DNA from: Mycobacteroides abscessus ATCC 19977
Lineage (GTDB): Bacteria; Actinomycetota; Actinomycetes; Mycobacteriales; Mycobacteriaceae
Direction: 5' to 3'
Length of the DNA stretch: 64,000 nucleotides
NCBI RefSeq assembly: GCF_000069185.1
Contig: NC_010397.1
Location: forward strand, 3,658,001 to 3,722,000
Part shown: in pieces, positions 1-8,889 of the stretch
How positions within the stretch are numbered: the stretch's first letter is position 1
Layout: every line of letters begins with the position of its first letter
Translations under genes and position numbers: made by a program
Notes under the pieces: generated by a model
What the model was told of the DNA's origin: nothing
Seen by the model: the letters and a program-made list of their open reading frames with translations, nothing else
Database searches by the model: none

Positions 1-1
1 G

Positions 2-271
2 TACTCACCGATCGTGTCCGGCAAGCCACTGCGCGGAATGGCCGACGAATGTTTGCGCGTGATCGGTGTCGAGGTCAGCTCACAGGGTGTGGGAGAACAC
101 TTCGGCGCCCGGTCGCAGACCGGCATCCTCGACGGCTGGCTGGTCGACGAGGGTGACGCCGCTCACATTGCGGGAGTTCAGGTACGGTCGGTTCCGCTAC
201 TCATGACCGACCCCGACGCGACGGCGGCAATGGTACGTGCGGGACTTGACCTGGCCGGAGTTACCTTATGA
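2..271 (+). CDS. fbiA: 2-phospho-L-lactate transferase FbiA (CofD), C-terminal part
   Basis: The 5' end is cut by the window edge; about 89 C-terminal residues remain. The frame reads [20 protein letters not shown] near its start and [13 protein letters not shown] further on, both typical of the CofD/FbiA C-terminal region. FbiA moves the phosphoenolpyruvyl or phospholactyl moiety onto the deazaflavin Fo during coenzyme F420 synthesis in the cytosol. The stop codon overlaps the fbiB start (ATGA, 268-271), so the two genes are translationally coupled, as in other mycobacteria. Identification rests on the remaining motifs and on the linkage to fbiB. Confidence 0.93.
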   Translation, partial: YSPIVSGKPLRGMADECLRVIGVEVSSQGVGEHFGARSQTGILDGWLVDEGDAAHIAGVQVRSVPLLMTDPDATAAMVRAGLDLAGVTL

Positions 272-1644
272 CCCCACCTGCGGATTCTCCTGCACCGGAA
301 CATGGTTCGGCAGCTCCGGTTCAAATCCTACCCGTAACCGGCCTGCCCGAATTCCGCCCGGGCGACGACGTGGCCGCGGCCATCGCAGGCGCGGCGCCAT
401 GGCTGCGTGACGGTGATGTGATCGTCATCACCAGCAAGATAATCTCCAAGGCCGAGGGACGGATCGTCGCCGCGCCCACTGATCCCGAAGCCCGGGACAC
501 ACTGCGGCGCAAGTTAATCGACTCCGAATCGATCCGCGTGTTGGCCCGCAAGGGTAAGACACTGATCACCGAGAACACCATCGGCATCGTGCAGGCCGCC
601 GCGGGAATCGACGCGTCAAACGTCGACACCGCCGAACTGGTTCTGCTTCCCACCGACCCGGACGCCAGCGCGGCGGCAGTGCGGCTGGCGCTGTCACAAC
701 GCTTGGGCGTCAAGGTTGCGGTGGTGATCACCGACACCATGGGACGAGCCTGGCGCAACGGCCAAACTGATGCCGCCATCGGCTCCGCCGGCATACCAGT
801 CCTCTACGGTTATGCGGGCGCAAAAGACAAACACGGTAACGAACTTCAGGTCACCGAGGTCGCCATCGCCGACGAAATCTCGGCTGCCGCCGACTTGGTC
901 AAGGGCAAGCTGACCGATGTACCGGTCGCGGTGGTGCGCGGCCTGACCCTGCTCGATGACGGCAGTGCGGCGAGCGACCTGTTGCGTTCCGGACCGGACG
1001 ACTTGTTCTGGCTCGGCACCAACGAGGCACTGGAGCAAGGACGGCGCGAAGCAATACTCGTGCGCCGCTCCATCCGCCAATTCGCAGATATCCCAGTCGA
1101 TCCCGATCTGCTGCGGGAAGCCATCGGTGAAGCGCTGACCGCACCCGCACCGCATCACACACATCCGGTCCGATTCGTGTGGGTGCGCGACCTCACGACG
1201 CGGCGTGCGCTCCTGGACGCCCTGAAACAGGCCTGGGCCGCCGATCTCACCGCCGACGGCCGTAGCCCGGAATCAGTGCAGAAGAGGGTGGCGCGGGGAC
1301 AAATCCTTTATGACGCACCCGAAATCGTGATCCCGTTCCTAGTACCTGATGGCGCGCACGACTATCCGGACGACCGCCGAACCGCCGCGGAGCGCACTAT
1401 GTTCACCGTCGCGGTTGGCGCGGCGGTGCAGGCTCTTCTGGTCGCCCTCGCCGCCCGGCAGGTCGGCAGCTGCTGGATCGGATCCACCATCTTCGCGGGC
1501 GACGTTGTACGCAAGCAGCTGGTAGTGGATTCTTCGTGGGAACCGATGGGCGCCATAGCCATCGGCTATCCGCATGGCTATCCCGAGGAAGGCCTGGACC
1601 CACGCACTCCCCTGCCGCCGGGACAGATGCTGGTGGAATTGTGA
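268..1644 (+). CDS. fbiB: Bifunctional coenzyme F420:L-glutamate ligase / dehydro-F420-0 reductase FbiB
   Basis: A 458-residue protein, the usual size for two-domain mycobacterial FbiB. Residues 1 to about 250 form the CofE ligase domain (seen: [20 protein letters not shown] split over residues 47-67, then [17 protein letters not shown]). From about residue 265 ([13 protein letters not shown]) a nitroreductase-like FMN domain follows. The family adds the poly-gamma-glutamate tail to F420-0, and the C-terminal domain reduces dehydro-F420-0. The start is fixed by the ATGA overlap with fbiA. The end overlaps the next gene as GTGA (1641-1644). Everything expected for a functional protein is present. 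Confidence 0.97.
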   Translation: MTPPADSPAPEHGSAAPVQILPVTGLPEFRPGDDVAAAIAGAAPWLRDGDVIVITSKIISKAEGRIVAAPTDPEARDTLRRKLIDSESIRVLARKGKTLITENTIGIVQAAAGIDASNVDTAELVLLPTDPDASAAAVRLALSQRLGVKVAVVITDTMGRAWRNGQTDAAIGSAGIPVLYGYAGAKDKHGNELQVTEVAIADEISAAADLVKGKLTDVPVAVVRGLTLLDDGSAASDLLRSGPDDLFWLGTNEALEQGRREAILVRRSIRQFADIPVDPDLLREAIGEALTAPAPHHTHPVRFVWVRDLTTRRALLDALKQAWAADLTADGRSPESVQKRVARGQILYDAPEIVIPFLVPDGAHDYPDDRRTAAERTMFTVAVGAAVQALLVALAARQVGSCWIGSTIFAGDVVRKQLVVDSSWEPMGAIAIGYPHGYPEEGLDPRTPLPPGQMLVEL

Positions 1645-2219
1645 CGGCCCGGCACCCCGGTGAGGGCCATCAGATGCCCTCGGATCTGCGTGAGTCCGCT
1701 ATCGAGCTGCTCTCCTCATGGCAGGCGCCCGATGCAGAACAAGACAGCCTGCGCCACTCCGTACTGGCGTTTCTCGACGCCAATCCCGATGCCTGCCGTC
1801 GTCGTAGCGCCGCGGGCCATGTCACCGCCTCGGCACTGGTGGTCAACCACGACGGATCGCAGGCGCTGCTCACGCTGCATCCCCGCGTCGGTAAGTGGCT
1901 GCAGCTCGGCGGCCATTGCGAAGAGGAAGACCCCACCATCCACGCGGCCGCCCTGCGCGAAGCCACCGAAGAGTCCGGCATCGACGACCTGCTCCTCGAG
2001 CCGAATCTGCTTGGCATCCACGTTCATCCAATTACCTGCTCGCTGGGAGTCCCAACCCGGCACCTCGATCTGCAGTTCTTGGCGCATGCACCGGAGGGCG
2101 CGCAGATCGCCGTCAGCGATGAATCGCTCGACCTGCGCTGGTGGCCCCTTGACCAGATCCCCGAGGAAGATCACTCCGTCGTCGTGTTGGCCCAACGCGC
2201 GCGGAACCGGCTACGTTAA
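1641..2219 (+). CDS. NUDIX hydrolase family protein
   Basis: A 192-residue protein if the GTG at 1641, which overlaps the fbiB stop as GTGA, is the start; ATG 1674 is an alternative. A NUDIX-type box is visible as [11 protein letters not shown] followed by [12 protein letters not shown], the GGH variant common in actinobacteria. NUDIX enzymes hydrolyse nucleoside diphosphates linked to another moiety; the substrate is unknown. Coupling to fbiB suggests co-expression with F420 synthesis, but no biochemical link can be read from the sequence. M. tuberculosis has a different gene (Rv3263, DNA methylase) after fbiB. The stop TAA shares bases with the convergent lipoprotein gene. Confidence 0.87.
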   Translation: MTARHPGEGHQMPSDLRESAIELLSSWQAPDAEQDSLRHSVLAFLDANPDACRRRSAAGHVTASALVVNHDGSQALLTLHPRVGKWLQLGGHCEEEDPTIHAAALREATEESGIDDLLLEPNLLGIHVHPITCSLGVPTRHLDLQFLAHAPEGAQIAVSDESLDLRWWPLDQIPEEDHSVVVLAQRARNRLR

Positions 2220-2671
2220 TGCCCTTCGACGCGCAGAAATATCTGGGATTTTCCGGAGGGCAGATCGCCGGTGAACACGCTGATCCCGTACATGCTGTCC
2301 GCGACACCGTAGCGGGCATTTGCCATGTCACAGGTGAACCCGGCCCTTAGCCAATCTGGATCAGTGCGCTGCGGTATGCGCTCACAGGGTGTCGGTTCGG
2401 TTCGGATTGGATTACCTCGCACCAATATTGGCGCCGGCGGTGAAGTCTGGGACTCAAAGGCTCCTGAACGCCATCCCTGACCCACGAACGGATCGGGAAA
2501 GTATGTCATGGCAACCAGGCTGTACGAGTCGGGAATGGTCAGCTCGACCTTCTTGAAGTTGTCGCGGGCACGTTGCAGATCCTGCTCCTGCTGCTTCTGA
2601 TCGCCCCTGTCCGAGCAGCCGATCAGCGCAAGAAGCACTGTCCCGCAAGCCAACAACCCGCCACAGCGCAT
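2216..2671 (-). CDS. Putative small lipoprotein
   Basis: A 151-residue protein starting MRCGGLLACGTVLLALIGC: a short positively charged start, a hydrophobic stretch and a lipobox (LIGC, Cys19). It should be exported by Sec, lipidated and anchored in the plasma membrane. The mature part begins with a charged helix (about residues 20-45) and ends with YGVADSMYGISVFTGDLPSG. Two further Cys occur in the mature domain (around residues 97 and 114) and could form a disulfide. I recognise no functional family. It lies just downstream of manB on the same strand (3 nt gap), so it may be the last gene of the rmlD-wbbL-manB operon. Confidence 0.78.
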   Translation of the reverse strand: MRCGGLLACGTVLLALIGCSDRGDQKQQEQDLQRARDNFKKVELTIPDSYSLVAMTYFPDPFVGQGWRSGAFESQTSPPAPILVRGNPIRTEPTPCERIPQRTDPDWLRAGFTCDMANARYGVADSMYGISVFTGDLPSGKSQIFLRVEGH

Positions 2672-2674
2672 TGC

Positions 2675-3754
2675 TTATACGTCCGACGAGTACCTGATAC
2701 CGCCATCGGGGATCGTGATGCCGGGCCACACCCGCGCGCCGCGCAGCAGCTCGCACCGTGCGCCGATATCGGCGCCGTCCCCGATCACGCCGTCACGCAC
2801 CAGAGCGCGTGGTCCGATCCGGGCGCCGAACCCGATGATAGAACGTTCCACGACGGCCCCGGCCTCTATGCGCGCACCGTCGAAAACAACCGCGCCGTCC
2901 AGCCGCGCACCCGGGCCGATTTCGGCACCGCGGCCCACCACGGTACCGCCGATGACCAGCGCGCCCGGGGCCACCGACGCGCCGTCGTGCACCAGCGCCT
3001 CGCCCGGATGCTCGGGGATGGCCGGCGAGGGCGCAATGCCGCGCACCAGGTCGGCCGACCCACGCACAAAGTCTTCCGGGGTTCCCATGTCTCGCCAGTA
3101 ACTGGTGTCGACATACCCACATACCTTGGCTCCGCTGCTCAACAGACCCGGGAATACCTCCCGCTCAACCGAAACGGGCCGACCCGACGGGATCTGCTCA
3201 ATCAGCTCACGCCGGAAGACGTAACAACCGGCGTTGATCTGATCAGTGGGCGGGTCCTCGGTCTTCTCCAGGAATGCGGTGACCTTGCCATCGGAATCGG
3301 TGGGCACACAACCGAATGCGCGCGGATCGCCGACGCGTACCAAATGCAAGGTGAGGTCGGCCTGGGTCTGTTCATGCTGTGCGAGAAGATCTTTCAGATC
3401 CAAGCCGGAGAGCACATCGCCGTTGAAGATCAGCGCGGTGTCGTACCTCAGATGCTCCAACACATTTCGGATGGCACCGCCGGTACCCAGCGGCTCCTCT
3501 TCGTACACGTACGTGATCTGTAGGCCGAGCTTGGATCCATCGCCGAACTCCGACTCGAAGACATCGGCCTTGTAGGACGTGCCGAGCACGACGTGATCAA
3601 TGCCTGCGGCGGCAACGCGGGACAACACGTGGGTAAGAAACGGAAAACCCGCGATCGGCAACATCGGTTTGGGCGCCGACAAGGTCAGCGGACGCAACCG
3701 GGTACCCTGCCCACCCACCAAGATGACGGCATCGGCTTTCACAGTGCCAGACAT
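2675..3754 (-). CDS. manB: Mannose-1-phosphate guanylyltransferase / nucleotidyltransferase ManB (Rv3264c-like)
   Basis: A 359-residue sugar-phosphate nucleotidyltransferase. The N-terminal Rossmann-like domain carries the signature GGQGTRLRPLT (residues 14-24) and KP (29-30), then NGDVLSG. The C-terminal third contains hexapeptide-type repeats (GGTVVGRGAEIGPGARLDG and following), a left-handed beta helix. The family makes GDP-mannose from mannose-1-phosphate and GTP for mannosylated envelope glycolipids. The start ATG at 3754 is preceded by GGAGGG (complement of 3760-3765) and comes 1 nt after the wbbL stop. The frame stays open far upstream, but that part is antisense-strand shadow of wbbL. 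Gene order matches Rv3266c-Rv3264c. Confidence 0.93.
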   Translation of the reverse strand: MSGTVKADAVILVGGQGTRLRPLTLSAPKPMLPIAGFPFLTHVLSRVAAAGIDHVVLGTSYKADVFESEFGDGSKLGLQITYVYEEEPLGTGGAIRNVLEHLRYDTALIFNGDVLSGLDLKDLLAQHEQTQADLTLHLVRVGDPRAFGCVPTDSDGKVTAFLEKTEDPPTDQINAGCYVFRRELIEQIPSGRPVSVEREVFPGLLSSGAKVCGYVDTSYWRDMGTPEDFVRGSADLVRGIAPSPAIPEHPGEALVHDGASVAPGALVIGGTVVGRGAEIGPGARLDGAVVFDGARIEAGAVVERSIIGFGARIGPRALVRDGVIGDGADIGARCELLRGARVWPGITIPDGGIRYSSDV

Positions 3755-3755
3755 A

Positions 3756-4670
3756 TCACCCTCCTTGCTTATCCCGGCGCCGATTGGCGCGGATGGCCGC
3801 ACGCACCACAATCGCAGATCGGGCCGCCAGCGCGCCCCGAATGCTCCAGCGCAAGGGCGCCTGCCACCAATGTGGATGCCGGTCGGATTGGAAAATATAG
3901 ACGCTGTCGTGGTGCGCGCCCAGGCTGCGCGCCGGATCGCGCCCGGCCGCATGGCCTTTCGCGTGTACGACCTCAGAGCTGGGCGCGTATACGTTCTGCC
4001 AGCCGGCGCGTGCCAGCCGGTCACCGAGGTCGACGTCCTCCATGTACATGAAGTAGCGCGGGTCGAATCCGCCGATGGCGTCGAATGCCGTACGCCGCAG
4101 CAGTAGACACGATCCGGACAACCAGCCCACGACGCGTTCGGAAGGCTCCATCCGGTCCTGGCGGTATGCGGCGGTCCAGGGATTGGTGGACCACACCGAA
4201 CCCAGTAGCGCATGCAGCGCACCGCCGGTGAGAGTCGGGACCACTCGCGCCGACGGATACACGGTGCCATCGGGCTCACGAATCAGCGGACCCACCGCCC
4301 CCGCGGCAGGCCAACGCTGCGCGACTTCCAACATCGCATCGATGCTTCCCGGTCCCCATTGCACATCGGGGTTGGCAATGACCACCCACTCGGCCGCGGG
4401 GTCGACCTGGGCGACCCCCAGATTGGCGGCCTTCCCATAACCGACGTTGCCTCCGGTACGGAGCAGCTCGACATCGGGCTCCTCCGCGGCCGCCTCTGGC
4501 GCGCCGTCGGTCGAGCCGTTATCGGCCAGGATCACTCGCAGTGGCAGATCCGTGGCATGGCGCAGCGTCCGCAGAAAGCGGTGGAGGTGCTCGCCGGGCG
4601 AGTACGTCACCGTCACCACGGCGACCTGACCGATCGCCGGGGAGTCGCTTACGCGATGAGGATCCAGCAC
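3756..4670 (-). CDS. wbbL: N-acetylglucosaminyl-diphospho-decaprenol L-rhamnosyltransferase WbbL
   Basis: A 304-residue family 2 glycosyltransferase. Visible motifs: VVTVTYSPG at the start of the fold, the nucleotide-binding ADNGSTDG (residues 49-56), NPDVQW (about residue 100) and the acceptor-side YMEDVDLGDRL (about residue 210). WbbL adds L-rhamnose from dTDP-rhamnose to decaprenyl-PP-GlcNAc, forming the linker between peptidoglycan and arabinogalactan; it is essential in mycobacteria. The GTG start (4670) lies 21 nt after the rmlD stop. Its position between rmlD, which makes the donor, and manB is the conserved mycobacterial arrangement. Confidence 0.96.
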   Translation of the reverse strand: MLDPHRVSDSPAIGQVAVVTVTYSPGEHLHRFLRTLRHATDLPLRVILADNGSTDGAPEAAAEEPDVELLRTGGNVGYGKAANLGVAQVDPAAEWVVIANPDVQWGPGSIDAMLEVAQRWPAAGAVGPLIREPDGTVYPSARVVPTLTGGALHALLGSVWSTNPWTAAYRQDRMEPSERVVGWLSGSCLLLRRTAFDAIGGFDPRYFMYMEDVDLGDRLARAGWQNVYAPSSEVVHAKGHAAGRDPARSLGAHHDSVYIFQSDRHPHWWQAPLRWSIRGALAARSAIVVRAAIRANRRRDKQGG

Positions 4671-4691
4671 GGTGCTAGAGGGTACCCATCC

Positions 4692-5540
4692 TTAGTTTGT
4701 GGCCAACGCCTCAGCCAACGCGTCCCGCCACGGACGCAACCGCGGCAACCCGGCATCGGCCCAGTGATCACCGTCCAGCGCGGTGTACGCCGGCCGCGGC
4801 GCCGGCCGCGGGAAGTCGACGGACAGGCAGGGCTGCAACCGGGAGGCGTCCGCTCCCACCAGCTCGAATACGGCCTTGGCCCATTCGAACCGGTTCACGT
4901 GGCCGCTGCCGGCGGCATGCAGGAAGGGTTCCCGGACATCCGAGGCCGCCAGGTCCAACAGTGCCTCGGCGAGGTCGACCGCGTACGTCGGAGAGCCGGT
5001 CTGGTCGGTCACCACCCGTACCGGCCCCTCGCCGGCCGCCAACCGCCGCATGACACCGACGAAGTCGCCGTTCACGCCGGTGTAGACCCAGGCGGTGCGG
5101 ACCACCTGCGCTGACGGCAATACCCCGTGAACCGCGAGCTCCCCTGCCACCTTGGTACGTGCGTAGACACCCTGGGGAGCAGTGGCGTCACCCGGACGAT
5201 AGGGCCGCGGGCCGGCGTCGCCGAACTCACCGTCGAATACATAGTCGGTGGAGATATGGATCAGCCTGGCACCCACGTCCCGGCAGGCCCGCGCCACACG
5301 CTCCGCGCCCTCGGCATTCACCGCATACGCCCTGGACTCGTCCTCCTCCGCCGCGTCGACGGCGGTATAGGCAGCACAGTTGATCACGATGTCACCCTCA
5401 GCAACTACTCCGTCCGGGGTACCGTCGCGTGTAATATCCCAGTCAGAGGACGTCAGGGCGCGAACGGGGAGGTCGCGTAGCTTTGCACGGGCAATGAGAT
5501 GGGTGCCCAGTTGGCCACCCGCTCCGGTGATAACAAGCAC
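4692..5540 (-). CDS. rmlD: dTDP-4-dehydrorhamnose reductase RmlD
   Basis: A 282-residue short-chain dehydrogenase/reductase of the extended type. The NAD(P)H-binding loop GAGGQLG is at residues 6-12, the catalytic motif STDYVFDG with YARTK in mid-protein, and the rhamnose-family segment AAYTAVDAAE is present. It reduces dTDP-4-keto-L-rhamnose to dTDP-L-rhamnose, the donor used by WbbL. The start is GTG at 5540. It is the first gene of the minus-strand operon rmlD-wbbL-manB and is divergent from the LCP gene. Confidence 0.96.
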   Translation of the reverse strand: MLVITGAGGQLGTHLIARAKLRDLPVRALTSSDWDITRDGTPDGVVAEGDIVINCAAYTAVDAAEEDESRAYAVNAEGAERVARACRDVGARLIHISTDYVFDGEFGDAGPRPYRPGDATAPQGVYARTKVAGELAVHGVLPSAQVVRTAWVYTGVNGDFVGVMRRLAAGEGPVRVVTDQTGSPTYAVDLAEALLDLAASDVREPFLHAAGSGHVNRFEWAKAVFELVGADASRLQPCLSVDFPRPAPRPAYTALDGDHWADAGLPRLRPWRDALAEALATN

Positions 5541-5596
5541 ACCTAGAGTCTGGCACGCCGAGTTCGCTTCCGAAGGATGGGCGGCACCCCGACGTA

Positions 5597-5609
5597 GCCT
5601 GAGTCAGGC
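5597..5609. promoter_or_regulatory. 13-bp palindrome in the rmlD/LCP divergent region
   Basis: GCCTGA-G-TCAGGC is a perfect dyad lying 52 nt before the LCP gene's chosen GTG start and 57 nt before rmlD on the other strand. It could be an operator shared by the two cell-wall genes. No known regulator motif is recognised, and a dyad this short can occur by chance in GC-rich DNA. Confidence 0.3.
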
Positions 5610-5660
5610 CTAGGACTGTTGCCGGGCGAAGGCCCGGCCGGAGAGGAATGGACCGACATC

Positions 5661-7166
5661 GTGACTGATCCGCACGCTCGACGCGCGAGCGGCTCGTCGC
5701 AGGCGGAGCCGCCGCGCCCGCTGTGGCGGGGTATCGCGACGCTGGCAGCGGTCGCCGTCATGGTGATCACCGGTGCGGCCTGGGGAAAGATCGGCAACAT
5801 CGATCCGAACATCGCCCGGTTCGATCTTCCCGGCTTGTTCGGCAACGCCGGCAAGCCCGATGACGGCGCGATCGACATTCTGATGGTCGGCGTCGACAGC
5901 CGTAGCGATGCACACGGCAACCCGCTCTCCCAGGAAGAGCTGTCCATGCTGCGTGCCGGCGACGAAACGGCCACCAACACCGACACCATCATCCTCATCC
6001 GCATCCCGAACAACGGAAAATCGGCGACGGCGATCTCCATCCCCCGTGACTCGTACGTCACCATCCCCGACGGCAGCAAGGGGAAGATCAACGGCGTCTA
6101 CGGCGAGGCCAAGGAGAACGACAGACAGAAGCGCGTCGAGTCCGGCGAAACGCTAGAGGCCGCCGAGCGCGAGTCCGTGGACGCCGGCCGTTCGGCGCTG
6201 ATCCAGACCGTCGGCAGGCTGACCGGCGTCACTGTCGATCGCTACGCCGAGGTCAGCATGCTCGGGTTCGTGCTGATGACGGATGCCCTGGGCGGAGTCA
6301 ACGTGTGCCTCAACGAAGCGGTCTACGAACCGATGTCGGGTGCGGATTTCCCTGCGGGCCCGCAAACCCTCGACGGCCCCAACGCACTGAGTTTCGTGCG
6401 TCAACGCCACGACCTGCCACGCGGCGACCTCGACCGCGTGGTCCGGCAACAGGTGGTGATGTCGTCGTTGGCGCACTCGGCGCTCTCTGGCGGCACCCTG
6501 ACCAACACCACTACGCTCGGCAAGCTGCGCGACGCGATCACCCGCACCGTGGTGCTGAGCCAGGGATGGGACGTCATGGACTTCATCCAGCAGCTACAGA
6601 AGCTGTCAGGGGGCAACGTCGCATTCGCGACGATCCCGATCCTGCGTGAGGACGGCTGGACCGAGGACGGCACCCAAAGCGTCGTGAAGGTGGACCCCGA
6701 CCAGGTACGCAGCTGGGTGTCCGGCCTATTGGACCAGCAGGCGCAGGGCAAGACCGAGGAAGCCACCTACTCCAAGGACCAGACGACCGCCGATGTCGTG
6801 AACGAGACCCAGATCAACGGGCTCGCTGCCGCGGTATCGGAACTGTTGGTGGGCAAGGGATTCACCGCAGGCAAGGTCGGCAACAACGAGAGCGATCACG
6901 TGGGCAGCAGCCAGGTGCAGGCCGCGCAACAGGACGACGTGGGCGCCAAGGCGGTAGCCGAGGCGCTGGGCCTCCCGGTGGTGGAGAAGCAGGGCATCGC
7001 CGAACACACCGTCCGGGTGGTGCTGTCCAAGGATTACCAAGGGCCTGGGTCTGGCCGCGAAACCACTCCTGCCGCTTCGGAAACCGGCTCTACGGAAGAA
7101 GACGCGCCGCCCCCTCCCCCGTCGCCGATTTTCACCGCGGCCAATGGCCCGCGTTGCGTCAACTGA
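5661..7166 (+). CDS. LytR-CpsA-Psr (LCP) family protein (Rv3267-like)
   Basis: A 501-residue membrane-anchored LCP protein from the GTG at 5661; a TTG at 5619 is possible but poorly supported. It has a short basic cytoplasmic N-terminus, one transmembrane helix (IATLAAVAVMVITGAAWG), then the extracytoplasmic LCP domain with DILMVGVDSRSD, NTDTIILIRI, AISIPRDSYVTIP and FVRQRHDLPRGDLDR. A LytR_C-type domain follows, then a Pro-rich tail. LCP proteins transfer lipid-linked glycopolymers to peptidoglycan; in mycobacteria they ligate arabinogalactan. Its position beside the rhamnosyl-linker operon agrees with that job. Confidence 0.94.
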   Translation: MTDPHARRASGSSQAEPPRPLWRGIATLAAVAVMVITGAAWGKIGNIDPNIARFDLPGLFGNAGKPDDGAIDILMVGVDSRSDAHGNPLSQEELSMLRAGDETATNTDTIILIRIPNNGKSATAISIPRDSYVTIPDGSKGKINGVYGEAKENDRQKRVESGETLEAAERESVDAGRSALIQTVGRLTGVTVDRYAEVSMLGFVLMTDALGGVNVCLNEAVYEPMSGADFPAGPQTLDGPNALSFVRQRHDLPRGDLDRVVRQQVVMSSLAHSALSGGTLTNTTTLGKLRDAITRTVVLSQGWDVMDFIQQLQKLSGGNVAFATIPILREDGWTEDGTQSVVKVDPDQVRSWVSGLLDQQAQGKTEEATYSKDQTTADVVNETQINGLAAAVSELLVGKGFTAGKVGNNESDHVGSSQVQAAQQDDVGAKAVAEALGLPVVEKQGIAEHTVRVVLSKDYQGPGSGRETTPAASETGSTEEDAPPPPPSPIFTAANGPRCVN

Positions 7167-7849
7167 TGACGACGCTGACCGCGCTCCTGCTGGGCGACGT
7201 GAACAATCCCAGCCCACGGATCACCTACTACGACGACGCCACCGGCGAACGCATCGAACTCTCGACGGTGACGCTGGCCAACTGGGCCGCCAAGACCGCC
7301 AACATGCTGCGCGACGAGTTCGGTGCGGGCCCCGGGTCCACGGTGGCGGTGCGTCTGCCAGCACACTGGCAGACCGCGGGCGTACTGCTTGGAATTTGGT
7401 GGGCCGGTGCAGAACTGGTGTTCGGCGACGCCAGCACCGATGTGGCGTTCTGCACGCTCGGTGACGAACCGGATGCCAATGAGGTGTGCGTGCTGTCCCT
7501 GGATGCGTTCGGACGGCCGGTACCCGATCTACCGCTCGGACTGACCGACTATGCGACGGCGGTACGGGTGCACGGTGACCGGTTCACCCCCGCGGGCGCC
7601 GGACCGGCGGTGGATGGCCGCCCGGTGGACGAGGTCGCCGCTGCCGCTCGAGAAAGCGCTGTGGCACAGGGCATCACCGGCGGTGACCGGGTATTGAGCT
7701 CCGGCGCGTGGGACTCTCTCGAGGCGCTGATCAGCACTCTGCTGGCGGTGCTCATCACCGGGGCGTCGCTGGTTCAGGTGGCCAATCCCGACACTGCCGC
7801 GCAAGAACGGCGTGTGGCCTCCGAGAAGGTCACCAAGACCCTCCCCTAG
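7166..7849 (+). CDS. TIGR03089-family protein (Rv3268-like)
   Basis: A 227-residue protein whose ATG at 7166 overlaps the LCP stop by one base (TGATG). Its N-terminal part resembles the first subdomain of AMP-forming acyl-CoA ligases (RITYYDDATGERIELSTVTL, then LRDEFGAGPGSTVAVRLPAH), but the P-loop, the ATP-grasping motifs and the whole C-terminal domain are missing. It is therefore a degenerate ligase relative of unknown function, conserved after the LCP gene as Rv3268. Coupling to the LCP gene suggests co-expression. Confidence 0.85.
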   Translation: MTTLTALLLGDVNNPSPRITYYDDATGERIELSTVTLANWAAKTANMLRDEFGAGPGSTVAVRLPAHWQTAGVLLGIWWAGAELVFGDASTDVAFCTLGDEPDANEVCVLSLDAFGRPVPDLPLGLTDYATAVRVHGDRFTPAGAGPAVDGRPVDEVAAAARESAVAQGITGGDRVLSSGAWDSLEALISTLLAVLITGASLVQVANPDTAAQERRVASEKVTKTLP

Positions 7850-7851
7850 CG

Positions 7852-7875
7852 CCCTAGCCCTAGCTCTAGCCCTCC
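7852..7875. repeat. Short tandem hexamer tract (CCCTAG-like)
   Basis: Directly after the stop codon of the preceding gene the sequence runs CCCTAG, CCCTAG, CTCTAG, CCCTCC, and a further CCCTAG covers the stop itself (7844-7849). CTAG is rare in many mycobacterial genomes, so a cluster is notable. It may be a slippage-prone microsatellite or mark the edge of the neighbouring palindrome-flanked cassette. Confidence 0.6.
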
Positions 7876-7886
7876 CTGAGCGCGAG

Positions 7887-7939
7887 CATGCCCAAATGTC
7901 CCGAATTCCGCGCATTTGTGGAGTATTTGAGCATGCTCG
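7887..7939. repeat. 53-nt imperfect palindrome, upstream copy
   Basis: Starts CATGCCCAAATGT and ends ATTTGAGCATGCTCG. The outer arms GAGCATGCCCAAAT (7884-7897) and ATTTGAGCATGCTC (7925-7938) pair at 13 of 14 positions. It lies about 70 nt before the AbiEi/DUF559-type gene. A related element of exactly the same length and orientation lies just after that gene (38 of 53 positions identical without gaps). Confidence 0.75.
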
Positions 7940-8006
7940 CCGCCTTATCCACAGACGCGCGGAGACCGGTGCTGGAAGCCAACGGCCGTGCCAAGCTGCT
8001 CTCACT

Positions 8007-8888
8007 ATGCATCCGTCCATTCGCGCGCTGTTCCACGGTCGCGGAGCGATACGCGCGGGAGAGCTACAGGAAATACTCTCCGCAAAGCGAATCTCGTCGC
8101 TGATACGCGACGGCCACCTGCACCGGCCGTGGCATGGCGTCTACACACTGCCGAATCCGACAGTGGAGATCCAGCTGCGAGCACTCGATCTAGTAGCGGA
8201 CGCTCACGTGCCTGTCTGCATGGGAACGGCTGCGGCCAGCTACGGCTTCGACACCGAACGAGACGGCGCGCTCCACGTGATCAATCCGGTGCCCGGCCAG
8301 CTGAGACCGCGCCCCAATCTCGTAGTCCACCAGCGTCTGGGAGCCCCCTTGCGGTATGTCGACGGGCGGTTGACCACCGCACCCGACTGGACCGCCATCG
8401 AGATCGCGCGAACACTCAGACCGTCGCGCGCCATCGGAACACTCGATGCCGCCTTGCGGTCCGGGCATTGCTCACCCGGCGGATTGCGACATGCCGCACG
8501 AATGCAGGCAGGACGTCGTGGAATTGTCCATGTTCGCGGCCTGCTGACCCACGCGGATGGCAGGTCCGAATCGCCTATGGAGAGCGAGACGCGTTTGCTA
8601 TTCATCGATTCCGGAGTTCCGGCGCCCGAACTTCAGGCAACGATCTGCGACCGCTACGGAACAGTGTGGCGTGTGGACTTCCTGTGGCGTTCAGCCCGCC
8701 TCATCGGCGAATACGACAGCGACGAATGGCACAGCGGTCCGGCAGCCATGCGCAAGGACAAACTCAAAACGGCGCGCTTACAAGAATGCGGCTGGACGGT
8801 CATTCCTATTACCGTCGACGACATTCGGCGTCATCGGGACGAGCTTGTTGCACGAATCAACACCCATCTGCGTCATCACGCCGCGTGA
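8007..8888 (+). CDS. AbiEi-like winged-helix / DUF559-type (Vsr-like) domain protein
   Basis: A 293-residue protein from ATG 8007 (MHPSIRALFHGRG); the frame is open further upstream, but that part covers the palindrome. The N-terminal about 60 residues (GAIRAGELQEILSAKRISSL then HRPWHGVYTLPNP) look like the winged-helix domain of AbiEi-type antitoxins. The C-terminal region has SPMESETRLLFIDSGVP, VDFLWRSARLIGEYDSDEWH and GWTVIPITVDDI, the E...D...E/D layout of DUF559/Vsr-like PD-(D/E)XK nuclease folds. Such proteins occur in several copies in many mycobacteria; their role is unknown. No toxin partner gene is adjacent. Identical-length palindromes bracket it, and it is absent from the corresponding M. 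tuberculosis locus, which suggests acquisition. Confidence 0.82.
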   Translation: MHPSIRALFHGRGAIRAGELQEILSAKRISSLIRDGHLHRPWHGVYTLPNPTVEIQLRALDLVADAHVPVCMGTAAASYGFDTERDGALHVINPVPGQLRPRPNLVVHQRLGAPLRYVDGRLTTAPDWTAIEIARTLRPSRAIGTLDAALRSGHCSPGGLRHAARMQAGRRGIVHVRGLLTHADGRSESPMESETRLLFIDSGVPAPELQATICDRYGTVWRVDFLWRSARLIGEYDSDEWHSGPAAMRKDKLKTARLQECGWTVIPITVDDIRRHRDELVARINTHLRHHAA

Positions 8889-8889
8889 A

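Noticed and set aside
7844..7939. CRISPR array
   Set aside because: The hexamer tract has no spacers, the palindrome occurs only twice about 1 kb apart, and no cas gene is present.
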